Shown: positions 7,503-15,935, counted from the first letter of the stretch. The stretch: DNA of 20,763 bases from ZC4RG30 sp031424095 (GCA_031424095.1 JANPGU010000367.1:1-20763), one strand, 5' to 3'. Made by a program: numbers and translations. Notes: a model not told the origin generated them from the sequence alone.

Positions 7503-8636
7503 TCAGTGATGATCGTGCGGCGGCGGCGGTGCGCCGTAGATTTCGCTCCAGGCATGGACACCGCCACCCAGATTGATGGCATCGCGCCCCTGCGCGGCGA
7601 GCAGCCTGCACGCCGCCATGCTGCGCACGCCACCGGCGCAGATGAAGACCGGCGTGAGCCCGGCAGGAATTTCCTGTGTCCGCTGCGGCAGCGTGCCCAG
7701 CGGTATATGCAATGAGCCCGGCAGTCGTCCGGCCTCCCACTCCCAGGGTTCGCGCACGTCGACCAGCAGCAGCCGGTCTTCAGCGCCTTGTTTGAGCTCT
7801 GCTGCGAGCTGCTGTGGGGTCCATTCGGTAATGACGCTCAATCCACGCTCCTCATGCTGTGCGATGCTGGTGATCGTCGGGTGTTCGCCGCAGACCGCGC
7901 AGTCGATCCGTCGCTGGAAGCGGAATTCGTCAAAGGTCAGCGACAGGGCATCGTACACCAGTAGCCGGCCGGCCAATGGCTCGCCGATTCCCAGCAATAC
8001 CTTCAGCGCTTCCGTGGCCTGCAGGCTGCCCATGACGCCCGGCAGCACGCCCAGCACCCCGGCTTCCGCGCAACTTGGAACGAGGTTCTCGGGACTGTCG
8101 GGATAGAGGCAGCGGTAGCAGGGCGCTTGACCGGGAATGTAGGTCATGGCCTGACCTTCGAAGCGGTGGATCGCAGCGCTGACCAGCGGTTTGCCCAGCA
8201 GCACGCAGGCATCGTTGATCAGGTAGCGGGTGGCAAGCCGATCGGTGCCGTCTATGATGACGTCATACAGCGCGAACAGCTGCAGCACGTTGTGCGGGGC
8301 GAGCTTCAGTTCATGGGCCACCACCTGCACATCCGGATTCAGTTCGAGCAGCCGGGTGCGGGCAGCCTGCGCCTTGCTCTTGCCGATCGCCGCTGTGACG
8401 AACAGGATCTGTCGCTGCAGATTGCTGATCTCGATGCGGTCGTGGTCCACCAGTCCGAGTGTGCCGATACCCGCGGCGGCCAGATAGAACGCCGCCGGCG
8501 AGCCAAGGCCGCCCGCGCCGACCACCAGCACGGACGATGCCGCGAGGCGTTGCTGCCCGGAGGTGCCGATCTCAGTCAGTGCGAGATGCCGTGCATAGCG
8601 CGCCGGATCGGGATTGGATGGTGTTTCTTTCGGCAT
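7503..8636 (-). CDS. moeB: MoeB/ThiF-type adenylyltransferase fused to a rhodanese domain
   Basis: This 377-residue, two-domain protein activates the C-terminal Gly of a ubiquitin-like sulfur carrier (MoaD or ThiS type) as an acyl-adenylate. The E1-like domain (about 10-255) has the ATP loop VVGAGGLGSPAAFYLAAAG (38-56), the DRIEISNLQRQ strand, zinc cysteines CYRC (173-176) and CAVC (246-249), and the mobile Cys in VPSCAEAGVLG (C189). The rhodanese domain (about 270-370) has DVREPWEWEAGRLPGS and the active-site loop CAGGVRS with C333, which could hand over persulfide sulfur. The C-terminus is PPPPHDHH, possibly metal-binding. The gene stands alone and converges on folD. Carrier (molybdopterin, thiamine or other) is not decided by the sequence; no moa or thi synthesis gene is near. 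Confidence 0.9.
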   Translation of the reverse strand: MPKETPSNPDPARYARHLALTEIGTSGQQRLAASSVLVVGAGGLGSPAAFYLAAAGIGTLGLVDHDRIEISNLQRQILFVTAAIGKSKAQAARTRLLELNPDVQVVAHELKLAPHNVLQLFALYDVIIDGTDRLATRYLINDACVLLGKPLVSAAIHRFEGQAMTYIPGQAPCYRCLYPDSPENLVPSCAEAGVLGVLPGVMGSLQATEALKVLLGIGEPLAGRLLVYDALSLTFDEFRFQRRIDCAVCGEHPTITSIAQHEERGLSVITEWTPQQLAAELKQGAEDRLLLVDVREPWEWEAGRLPGSLHIPLGTLPQRTQEIPAGLTPVFICAGGVRSMAACRLLAAQGRDAINLGGGVHAWSEIYGAPPPPHDHH

Positions 8637-8655
8637 CGGCGACAGGATCGCCGTC

Positions 8656-8718
8656 GCGCAGGTGGAGTGTCAACGGCGTACAGTCGCAGCGGGCCCACGC
8701 TAGACAGGCCACCTGCGC
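8656..8718. repeat. 10-bp perfect inverted repeat in the moeB/M16 divergent region
   Basis: GCGCAGGTGG (8656-8665) and CCACCTGCGC (8709-8718) are exact reverse complements separated by 43 nt. They lie in the 117-bp region between the divergent moeB and M16 peptidase starts. They could be two half-sites of an operator or the stem of a leader hairpin. The pairing is certain; the role is unknown. Confidence 0.5.
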
Positions 8719-8733
8719 TTGCCTAGGCTTGCC
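8717..8733 (+). repeat. 7-bp direct repeat upstream of the M16 peptidase
   Basis: GCTTGCC occurs twice (8717-8723 and 8727-8733) with a 10-bp period, about one helical turn, ending 20 nt before the peptidase ATG. The copies share the palindrome GCCTAGGC (8721-8728). This geometry suits a regulator binding one DNA face, but no factor can be named. Confidence 0.4.
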
Positions 8734-8753
8734 AGGCACTTTACGGGAATTCC

Positions 8754-11528
8754 ATGAGAAGACTGCTCGCCATCCTGCTCCTGCTCAGCGCCGCTACGGT
8801 GCAGGGCGCTGCTTCAGTCGCTGCGCCCGCGATGCCCCCTGCGCCGCGTCTGGAATTCGAGAAATACCGGCTGGCGAATGGGCTGGAAGTAATCCTGGTC
8901 GAGGACCGTCGACTGCCGCTGGTGGCCGTGAACCTCTGGTATCACGTGGGACCCGCGAACGAGAAAGCAGGGCGCACCGGCTTCGCGCATCTGTTCGAAC
9001 ACCTGATGTTCCAGGGCTCGAAGAATGTGCCCGGCGATGGCCACCTGCGCATGCTCGAGGGAGCATGCGCCGGCGACCTCAATGGCACCACGGATTTCGA
9101 CCGCACCAATTATTTCGAGACGCTGCCTTCCAACCAGCTGGAACTGGCGCTGTGGCTGGAAAGCGATCGCATGGGCTTCCTGCTGGAAACCCTGGACCAG
9201 GCGAAGCTGTCCAACCAGCAGGACGTGGTGCGCAACGAACGCCGGCAGAGCACCGAGAACACGCCCTATGGTCTGGTGGAAGAAGGGTTGTTCCATACCC
9301 TGTTCCCGCAGGGGCACCCTTACTATGCCTCGGTCATCGGCTCGCATGCAGATATCGAGGCCGTGCGACTCACCGACGTGCGCGAATTCTTCGGCGAGTA
9401 TTACGCACCGGGTAACGCCAGCATCGCGATCGTCGGCGACATCGACAAGCAGCGCACCAGGCAGCTGGTAGAGAAGTATTTCGGTCCGCTGCCGGCCGGC
9501 AAACCGGTGGAACGCGTCAGTGTCGAAACCCCGGCGATCACTGTCGAGCGCCGCGCGGTGTTCACCGACAAGGTGGAGTTGCCGCGCGTGTACATGGCGT
9601 GGATCACGCCGCCGATCTACACGCCCGGCGATGCCGAAGCAGATCTGCTCGCCGACATACTGGGTGGCGGCAAGGCGAGCCGTCTGTACCAGAAGCTGGT
9701 TTACGAGAAGCAGATGGCGCAGGCGGTGTCGGTTTCGCAGTATTCGCTGAAGCTGGGATCGGTCTTCACGATTGAAGCCACGGCGCGCCCGGGCGTAAAA
9801 CCGGAACAGCTTGAAGACGCCATTGATGCCGAGTTGGCGCGCATCCGGCAACTGCCGCCTGCGCAGGCGGAAGTCGACCGCGCACGCAATGGCATGGTGT
9901 CCGGTATCATTCGTGGTCTGGAGACGCTGGGCGGCTTCGGCGGCGTGGCGGATCGGCTCAATCGCTACAACCACTACCTGGGTGATCCCGACTACCTGCA
10001 GCAGGACATCGCGCGCTACGCATCGATCACACCGCAGGCGCTGCGCACCGCCGCGGCGGCCATGCTCACCCCGCAATCGCGCGTGGTGGTGTATGGCGTG
10101 CCGGGTGACAAGGTGCGCAACGATCCAACGCGCGGAACGCCGCCAGCAGAGGGCGCCGGCATCGAAAGGACGGCGGCAGACTGGCGCGCCACTGCGCCCG
10201 GTGCCGGCCCCGCCAGTGCCTTGAAACTGCCGGTTCCCCAGCAGTTCAAGCTCGCCAACGGCCTGGTCGTGATGCTTTACGAGCAGCACAAGCTGCCGGT
10301 GATTGCGGCGAATCTGACGCTGCTGGCTGGCAGCGACCACAATCCGGCGGACAAACCCGGCCTCGCGAATTTCACCGCCGACCTGCTGGATGAAGGGACG
10401 TCCACGCGCAGCAATCTGCAGATTGCCGAGGACCTGGCGACCCTGGGCGCCGCGCTTGGCGTGGGTTCAAGCACAGATTCCACCAACCTGTCGCTGCGCA
10501 CACTGAAACACACTGCGTCGCAGGCATTCGGAATCCTGGCCGATGTGGTGCTGAAGCCGGCCTTTGAGCCGGCCGAGATCGAGCGGGTCCGCACCAGCCG
10601 GCTCACACAGATCCTGCAGCAGGGCGACAACCCGACTGCCATCGGCCAGCGCGCCTTCAACGCTGCGCTCTATGGCAGGGAACACCCTTACGGCTACATC
10701 GAGCTTGGGACCGCGCAGTCGGTCACCAGCATGCGCCGCGAGGATCTGGTGGAATTCTGGCGCAGGGGTTATACGCCGGACAACGCGGTGTTGTCCGTGG
10801 CGGGTGATATCAGCCAGCAGGAACTGCGGGCACTGGTACAAAGGAACTTCGGCAGGTGGCAGGGCAGGCTTGTTGCGTCGCCTGTGCCCGCCACCGTCCA
10901 GAAGACCACCGGGCAGATGCTGCTCATCGATCGGGATGGCTCGCCACAGACGGCCTTGCGCATCGGACAGATCGGTGTGCCGCGCAGTTCGCCGGACTAT
11001 GTGCCGCTGTCGGTCATGAACGGCGCGCTGGGCGGATTGTTCTCCAGCCGCATCAACCTGAACCTGCGTGAGCGCAATGGCTACACCTATGGCGCCAGTT
11101 CGGCGTTTGGATTCCGGCGCGGTGCAGGGCCATTCGTGGTTGCCACGAATGTGCGCACCGATGTCACGGCGCCTGCCGTGAAAGAGATCTTCAGCGAGTT
11201 CTTGCGCATGCGCACTGCAGGGGTGTCTGCGGATGAGCTGGCGCTGGCGCGCGATTCCTTTGCGCGTTCGCTGCCGGGCCTGTTCGAAACCACCGGCGAT
11301 GCTGCTGGAACGGGCAGCACGCTCTTTGTATACGGCCTGCCGCTGGACTACTACACCACCCTGCCGGCGAAGCTCGATGCGGTGACCGCGGGCGATGTGC
11401 AGCGCGTGGCGCGGCAATACCTGCAGCCGGAACGCATGGTGACCGTGGCGGTGGGTGATCGCGCCAGGATAGAAGCAGAACTCAAGGCGCTGAACATCGC
11501 GCCAGTGGAGAATCGTGTCCCCGAGTGA
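8754..11528 (+). CDS. secreted two-domain M16 (pitrilysin-like) zinc metallopeptidase
   Basis: The protein has 924 residues. The first 20 or so (MRRLLAILLLLSAATVQGAA) form a signal peptide, so it acts in the periplasm or is exported. The N-terminal M16 unit (about 38-450) carries the inverted zinc motif HLFEH (79-83) and the third ligand candidate E162 in VRNERRQ. The second unit (about 495-915) starts with KLANGLVVMLYEQHKLP and has no HxxEH, but keeps the partner-domain NLRERNGYTYGASSAF segment that completes the active site in this family. It is thus a fused active/inactive pair, the normal plan for bacterial M16 processing peptidases. GGGAA at 8745-8749 precedes the ATG. Its 3' end overlaps the next gene by 14 nt. 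Substrate unknown. Confidence 0.93.
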   Translation: MRRLLAILLLLSAATVQGAASVAAPAMPPAPRLEFEKYRLANGLEVILVEDRRLPLVAVNLWYHVGPANEKAGRTGFAHLFEHLMFQGSKNVPGDGHLRMLEGACAGDLNGTTDFDRTNYFETLPSNQLELALWLESDRMGFLLETLDQAKLSNQQDVVRNERRQSTENTPYGLVEEGLFHTLFPQGHPYYASVIGSHADIEAVRLTDVREFFGEYYAPGNASIAIVGDIDKQRTRQLVEKYFGPLPAGKPVERVSVETPAITVERRAVFTDKVELPRVYMAWITPPIYTPGDAEADLLADILGGGKASRLYQKLVYEKQMAQAVSVSQYSLKLGSVFTIEATARPGVKPEQLEDAIDAELARIRQLPPAQAEVDRARNGMVSGIIRGLETLGGFGGVADRLNRYNHYLGDPDYLQQDIARYASITPQALRTAAAAMLTPQSRVVVYGVPGDKVRNDPTRGTPPAEGAGIERTAADWRATAPGAGPASALKLPVPQQFKLANGLVVMLYEQHKLPVIAANLTLLAGSDHNPADKPGLANFTADLLDEGTSTRSNLQIAEDLATLGAALGVGSSTDSTNLSLRTLKHTASQAFGILADVVLKPAFEPAEIERVRTSRLTQILQQGDNPTAIGQRAFNAALYGREHPYGYIELGTAQSVTSMRREDLVEFWRRGYTPDNAVLSVAGDISQQELRALVQRNFGRWQGRLVASPVPATVQKTTGQMLLIDRDGSPQTALRIGQIGVPRSSPDYVPLSVMNGALGGLFSSRINLNLRERNGYTYGASSAFGFRRGAGPFVVATNVRTDVTAPAVKEIFSEFLRMRTAGVSADELALARDSFARSLPGLFETTGDAAGTGSTLFVYGLPLDYYTTLPAKLDAVTAGDVQRVARQYLQPERMVTVAVGDRARIEAELKALNIAPVENRVPE

Positions 11529-12264
11529 GTCCGGTATTAACGCAGGCACCGAGGTGGTGTCGCTGCGCCGGCTGGAGCGTCGCGTCGCGCTGGTGACCGG
11601 CGGGGGCTCTGGCGCTGGCGCGGCCGTTGCGCGCCGCTGCGCGTCGCTGGGTGCAAGCGTGGTGGTGGCGGATATCGACTACGCGCTGGCAGGCGAGGTC
11701 GCCGCCAGCATTCGCGCCACCGGGACGGCAGCGCTGGCCCATCGCTGCGACGTCGCCGTGGAAGAAAGCGTCGTCGCCATGGTCGATCGCGCGGCGCGAG
11801 AGTTTGGGGCCCTGGATCTGGTCTTCAATGTGGCCGGCCCCTGGCTCAATGGCGATCCGCTGGGATACTGGTCGCGCATTGTCGGTACCAATCTGCTCGG
11901 TACCATGCATGTGACGCGTCATGCCATTGAATATCTCAAACGCCGCGGCGGTTCGATCGTGAACGTCGCCGCGGATTCCGGTCTCGGCTTCGGTGCCGAA
12001 GACCGTCCCGCCTACTGTGCCGCCAAGGCCGGGGTAATGCGCTTGACGGCAGCGTTGCGCTCGCTGCAGGAACAGAAGATCCGCGTGAACTGCATCGCGC
12101 CGGATGTCATTACTTCCGCCGATGATTTTGCGATCGCCGCGGTCAATCTGGCGCTGCGCGAAGACTGCGCGGGTCGGGTGGCGCTGTATCGCACCGGCAT
12201 GGCAGTGCAATTGGTGGACTACGGCGATCCGGGCTATCGTCAGGCGCAGACCATGCAATGGTGA
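11515..12264 (+). CDS. short-chain dehydrogenase/reductase (SDR)
   Basis: The 249-residue classical-type SDR has the cofactor loop TGGGSGAG (28-35), an acidic residue after strand 2 (VVVADID) that favours NAD, N126 in VGTNLLG, S155, and Y167-x3-K171 in YCAAK. Two features are unusual: the usual NNAG is NVAG (105-108), and the C-terminus ends ALYRTGMAVQLVDYGDPGYRQ instead of the common SGxxxxVDGG segment. The GTG at 11515 has GGAG (11507-11510) at 4 nt and lies inside the end of the M16 gene. It overlaps the aldehyde dehydrogenase start by 7 nt. Expected to oxidise a hydroxy-compound or reduce a carbonyl; the substrate is unknown. Confidence 0.88.
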   Translation: MSPSESGINAGTEVVSLRRLERRVALVTGGGSGAGAAVARRCASLGASVVVADIDYALAGEVAASIRATGTAALAHRCDVAVEESVVAMVDRAAREFGALDLVFNVAGPWLNGDPLGYWSRIVGTNLLGTMHVTRHAIEYLKRRGGSIVNVAADSGLGFGAEDRPAYCAAKAGVMRLTAALRSLQEQKIRVNCIAPDVITSADDFAIAAVNLALREDCAGRVALYRTGMAVQLVDYGDPGYRQAQTMQW

Positions 12265-13748
12265 ACATCGATCATTTCATTGGCGGCCGTATCACGCCTG
12301 CAGCGGGTCGCCGTACTGATGTGTTCAATCCCGCCACAGGCGCCGTTACCGGGCGCGTGGCAATGGCCGATGCAGTGATGGCGGATGCGGCGGTGGCCAG
12401 TGCTGCGGCCGCGTTTCCCGCCTGGTCGCAGCTGTCGCCATTGCGCCGTGCGCGCGTGCTGTTTCGCTTCCGTGAATTGCTGGAAGCCAATCGGGGCCGG
12501 CTTGCGTCGGCCATCACTGCAGAGCATGGCAAGGTGCTGGCAGATGCCGAAGGGGAAGTGACCCGCGGCATCGAAGTGGTCGAATTTGCCTGCGGCGCGC
12601 CGCGGCTGCTGGCCGGCGCGCATTCGGACAATGTCGGCGGTGGCATCGACAACTGGAGCCTGCGCCAGCCGCTGGGTGTGGTGGTGGGCATCACCCCGTT
12701 CAACTTTCCGGTCATGGTTCCCATGTGGATGTTTCCGCTGGCGCTGGTCTGCGGCAACACCTTTGTGCTCAAGCCGTCGGAGCGCGATCCATCGGCCAGC
12801 CTGCTGCTGGCGCAGTTGCTGAGTGAGGCCGGATTGCCGGATGGCGTGTTCAATGTCCTGCAGGGCGACAGGGAAGCCGTGGAGGCATTGCTGGTGCATC
12901 CCGCTGTGCAGGCCGTCTCGTTCGTCGGGTCCACGCCCATTGCACGGCTTGTGCACGACACTGCCGTGCAGCACGGCAAGCGCGCCCAGTGCCTGGGTGG
13001 AGCGAAGAATCACATGGTGGTCATGCCAGATGCCGACCCTGAGCTGGCCGTCGATGCCGTGATCGGCGCGGCCTACGGATCAGCGGGCGAACGCTGCATG
13101 GCCATTTCCGTGCTGGTTGCGGTGGGTGACATGGCGGATCGGCTGTTGCCGCGGATTGCCGAGCGTGCGCGCGGCTTGCGCATCGGGGCAGGTCAGCAGG
13201 CTGGCGTGGAGATGGGACCACTGGTAACCGCGGCACACCGCGCCCGCGTCGAAGGTTACATCGAGCGCGGCGTGCAGGAAGGCGCCAGCCTGGTTGTGGA
13301 TGGTCGCGGGTGTGCAGTCGCCGGCCATGAAAATGGATTCTTTACCGGCGCAACCCTGTTTGACCAGGTGCGGCCGCACCACGCCATCTACCGTGAAGAG
13401 ATCTTCGGACCTGTGCTCTGTGTGTTGCGCGCTCCTGACCTCGCGGCGGCCGTGCAGCTGATCAACCATCACCCGCTGAGCAATGGCGCCGCCTGTTTCA
13501 CTGCCGATGGCGCCACTGCGCGCGCCTTTTCCCGAGGTGTGCAGGTGGGCATGATTGGAATCAATGTTCCTGTGCCAGTTCCCATGGCCTGGCATTCGTT
13601 CGGTGGCTGGAAGCAGTCGCTGTTCGGCGAGCATCACGCCTACGGCGACGAGGCCCTGCGGTTCTATACGCGCTACAAGAGCGTGATGCAGCGCTGGCCG
13701 GAAGGTCCCGGCAAGGGCGCTGAATTCACGATGCCGGTGAACGGATGA
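12258..13748 (+). CDS. mmsA: CoA-acylating (methyl)malonate-semialdehyde dehydrogenase type aldehyde dehydrogenase
   Basis: A 496-residue ALDH-superfamily enzyme. It has the MmsA/IolA subfamily marks: ITPFNFPVMVPMWMFPLAL (145-163), LGGAKNHMVVMPDAD (246-260) where ordinary ALDHs carry a catalytic Glu, the catalytic Cys C280 in GSAGERCMAIS, EEIFGPVL, and GMIGINVPVPVPMAWHSFGGWK. Absence of the Glu base fits thioester release by CoA rather than water. In the known family the reaction is methylmalonate (or malonate) semialdehyde + CoA + NAD to propionyl-CoA (or acetyl-CoA), CO2 and NADH. It overlaps the SDR by 7 nt and lldD by 4 nt (ATGA). No 3-hydroxyisobutyrate dehydrogenase of the usual type or valine pathway gene is adjacent, so the real substrate may differ. 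Confidence 0.9.
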   Translation: MVNIDHFIGGRITPAAGRRTDVFNPATGAVTGRVAMADAVMADAAVASAAAAFPAWSQLSPLRRARVLFRFRELLEANRGRLASAITAEHGKVLADAEGEVTRGIEVVEFACGAPRLLAGAHSDNVGGGIDNWSLRQPLGVVVGITPFNFPVMVPMWMFPLALVCGNTFVLKPSERDPSASLLLAQLLSEAGLPDGVFNVLQGDREAVEALLVHPAVQAVSFVGSTPIARLVHDTAVQHGKRAQCLGGAKNHMVVMPDADPELAVDAVIGAAYGSAGERCMAISVLVAVGDMADRLLPRIAERARGLRIGAGQQAGVEMGPLVTAAHRARVEGYIERGVQEGASLVVDGRGCAVAGHENGFFTGATLFDQVRPHHAIYREEIFGPVLCVLRAPDLAAAVQLINHHPLSNGAACFTADGATARAFSRGVQVGMIGINVPVPVPMAWHSFGGWKQSLFGEHHAYGDEALRFYTRYKSVMQRWPEGPGKGAEFTMPVNG

Positions 13749-14872
13749 TCAACAGCATTGCTGATCTGCGCCTGCTTGCGCAGCGGCGCGTTCCGCGCAG
13801 TATTTTTGAATACCTCGACCGCGGCTCCTACGACGAGCTCACGCTGGCGCGCAATCGCAGCGATTTCGACGCGCTGCAACTGCGGCAGCGCGTGTTGATC
13901 GACGTGTCGAAGCAGGACCTTTCGCGTTCCATACTGGGCCGCGCCGCAATCATGCCGCTGGCACTGGGCCCAACCGGCATGGCGGGAATGGTGCATGGCG
14001 ATGGCGAGATTCATGCGGCCCGCGCGGCTGAGTCATTTGGCGTGCCTTTCTGCCTGAGCACAGTCTCCATCTGCTCGATTGAAGATGTGCGAGCCGCCAC
14101 TACGGCGCCATTCTGGTTCCAGCTCTATGTCATGAAGGATCGCGGTTACACCGCCGAACTCATTGACCGGGCCGAGGCGGCAGGTTGCCCCGCGCTGATG
14201 ATGACCGTGGACATTCCAGTCGGCGCGCTGCGGCGCCGGGATGCCAAGAACGGCCTGGCCGTGCCGCCGCGACTCACGATGCGCAGTGCGATGGACATTG
14301 CCACCAAGCCTCGCTGGGTCTGGGGCATCGCCAGTGGCAAGCGCCGTGAGTTCGGCAATCTGTCCGCGGCGGTGGCCCGCACCGGCGGCATGCCGTTTGC
14401 GCAGTGGATCGCCACCCAGTTCGATGCGTCGGTGACCTGGAAGGATCTGGAAAAGATCCGGGCGCGCTGGCAGGGCAAGCTCATCGTCAAGGGCATCATG
14501 GATCCGGACGATGCCAGGCAGGCGGTGGCACTGGGAGCCGATGCGCTGGTGGTTTCGAATCACGGCGGGCGCCAGCTCGACGGCGCGCCATCCAGCATCT
14601 CGGCGTTGCCGCGCGTGGTGGACGCCGTGCAGGGCGGGTGCGAGGTCATGCTGGATGGCGGTATCCGCTGCGGCCAGGACATCCTCAAGGCACTGGCCAT
14701 GGGCGCTGATTCGACGCTGATCGGCCGGGCTTTCCTTTACGGCCTGGGCGCGATGGGCGGCGCGGGTGTGAGTTCTGCGCTGGAGATCATGCGTCGCGAA
14801 CTGCAGGTGAGCATGGCGCTGACGGGCTGCAACGACATGCGTGCCGTGGGGCCATCCATCATTTACAGATAA
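13745..14872 (+). CDS. lldD: FMN-dependent alpha-hydroxy-acid dehydrogenase, LldD (L-lactate dehydrogenase) type
   Basis: This 375-residue TIM-barrel flavoenzyme carries the family active-site signature SNHGGRQLDG (271-280, catalytic H273 and substrate Arg R276), K249 in IVKGIMDPDDA, PFWFQLYVMKDRGY (122-135), TVDIPVGALRRRDAKNG (154-170) and the FMN phosphate region LDGGIRCGQDILKAL with IGRAFLYGLG. N-terminal IFEYLDRGSYDELTLARN and much of the length resemble E. coli LldD. The reaction is oxidation of an L-2-hydroxy acid to the 2-oxo acid, passing electrons to quinone or oxygen. Glycolate, mandelate or another 2-hydroxy acid are alternatives. The start overlaps the mmsA stop in ATGA, and the 3' end overlaps the convergent stress-protein gene by 10 nt. 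Confidence 0.88.
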   Translation: MINSIADLRLLAQRRVPRSIFEYLDRGSYDELTLARNRSDFDALQLRQRVLIDVSKQDLSRSILGRAAIMPLALGPTGMAGMVHGDGEIHAARAAESFGVPFCLSTVSICSIEDVRAATTAPFWFQLYVMKDRGYTAELIDRAEAAGCPALMMTVDIPVGALRRRDAKNGLAVPPRLTMRSAMDIATKPRWVWGIASGKRREFGNLSAAVARTGGMPFAQWIATQFDASVTWKDLEKIRARWQGKLIVKGIMDPDDARQAVALGADALVVSNHGGRQLDGAPSSISALPRVVDAVQGGCEVMLDGGIRCGQDILKALAMGADSTLIGRAFLYGLGAMGGAGVSSALEIMRRELQVSMALTGCNDMRAVGPSIIYR

Positions 14873-15840
14873 GTGGGTGTAGGGACCAGCTGCACGCCTC
14901 GCACCTTGCTCCGCACTCTGGTCTTGAAGTCAGTTGGCTTCAGCACCAGCACGTCGCAGGACAGGGAATCGAGCACCTGTTCGGCGATGTTGCCGACCAC
15001 CAGACGCTTGAGGCCCGAGCGCGAGACGGCTCCCATGACCACGATGCCGGCGCGGTGCTTGCGCGTCAGCGCGGGCAGGACATCCACCGGATTGCCGGCA
15101 ATGAAATGCCGGCGCGCCTTGCTGATGCCCGCAGATTTCAAGGCTGCCGCGAATGCCGCGCGCGCTTCGCTGCGGGCGCGTTTGTTGGCGGTGACGTTCA
15201 GCCCAGCCGCCAGGGACTCAAGTTCCATGGGCATCGTGACTCCCTGCCAGGCGTGCGCGACGTGCAGCGTGCCGTTCAGTGTCAGGGCCATCAGGTTGGC
15301 TGCAGCCAGAATCTCCGCGTCGAGCCGTGCCGGCTTGGCAAAGCTGTGTGAGGGATCGATCGCAGCCAGCACCGCCGTCTTGCGATAGGCCTGCGGCCGT
15401 TTGATCAGCAGCACGGGAACAGGGCTGCGGCGCAACAGTTCCCAGTCATTGAATCGCAGCAGCCAGGGCAGCACATGCCGGGTTGCGTGGCGCTCGGCCA
15501 CGATCAGGTCGGCATCGCTGCGCGCGGCGCGGCGAATGATGGCTTCGTAGGCGGGAAAGTCCCACTCGCAGCTCACGTCAACGGCAATGCCCTCCTGGCG
15601 CAGCGGCTCCGCAAGTTTCTCCAGGCGGGCTTCGGCGCGCGCGCGCCATTGCCGCTGCGTCTGCTGCAGCGTCATGCCTTCGATGGCGAAGGCGTCCATG
15701 TAGACCGGGGCGGTGATGGCGTGGAACAGCGTCAGTCGGGCGCCGCTGGCGGCGGCGATCTGTGCCGCCTTGCGCAGCGCCGGTTGAGCACGTGCGGCCG
15801 GGCTCTTGATGGCAACGAGAATGCGACGCAGGTTTTTCAT
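14863..15840 (-). CDS. tandem-domain universal stress protein, UspE-like
   Basis: The protein has 325 residues from the ATG at 15840-15838; a GGAG about 7 nt upstream and the opening MKNLRRILVAIKSP, which begins the first Usp strand, choose this over an upstream extension. Two Usp domains follow each other: about 1-150 (ending SPVPVLLIKRP) and about 155-305, where VVMGAVSRSGLKRLVVGNIAEQVL resembles the nucleotide-binding segment of UspE-like proteins and SCDVLVLKP closes the fold. The C-terminal tail is basic. Usp proteins help survival during starvation or oxygen/energy stress, with no defined enzymatic reaction. It diverges from the SDR at 15936 and converges on lldD. Confidence 0.88.
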   Translation of the reverse strand: MKNLRRILVAIKSPAARAQPALRKAAQIAAASGARLTLFHAITAPVYMDAFAIEGMTLQQTQRQWRARAEARLEKLAEPLRQEGIAVDVSCEWDFPAYEAIIRRAARSDADLIVAERHATRHVLPWLLRFNDWELLRRSPVPVLLIKRPQAYRKTAVLAAIDPSHSFAKPARLDAEILAAANLMALTLNGTLHVAHAWQGVTMPMELESLAAGLNVTANKRARSEARAAFAAALKSAGISKARRHFIAGNPVDVLPALTRKHRAGIVVMGAVSRSGLKRLVVGNIAEQVLDSLSCDVLVLKPTDFKTRVRSKVRGVQLVPTPTYL

Positions 15841-15859
15841 GGCCGTCTCCGCAAGGGTG

Positions 15860-15870
15860 GTCCCCGGGAC
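15860..15870. other. palindrome in the usp/SDR divergent region
   Basis: GTCCCCGGGAC is a perfect palindrome with 5-bp arms and a single central base. It lies 20 bp from the usp start in the 95-bp region between divergent genes. It may be a small operator; in GC-rich DNA such a site can also arise by chance. No convincing -35/-10 pair was found here on either strand. Confidence 0.25.
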
Positions 15871-15935
15871 ACACATACTGCGCTTTGGAGTACGCTTGCG
15901 CATCTGTCAGCACAGTATTCAACTGGAGATTCTGC

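Noticed and set aside
8814..10340. A 508-codon minus-strand open frame opposite the M16 peptidase
   Set aside because: The plus-strand product has a signal peptide, HxxEH and full-length family match; the antisense product is low in recognisable structure and is a codon-bias shadow.
10239..11500. Loss of the zinc motif in the second M16 unit as evidence of decay
   Set aside because: An inactive second unit is the normal architecture for fused M16 peptidases, and the R/Y-containing partner segment is retained.
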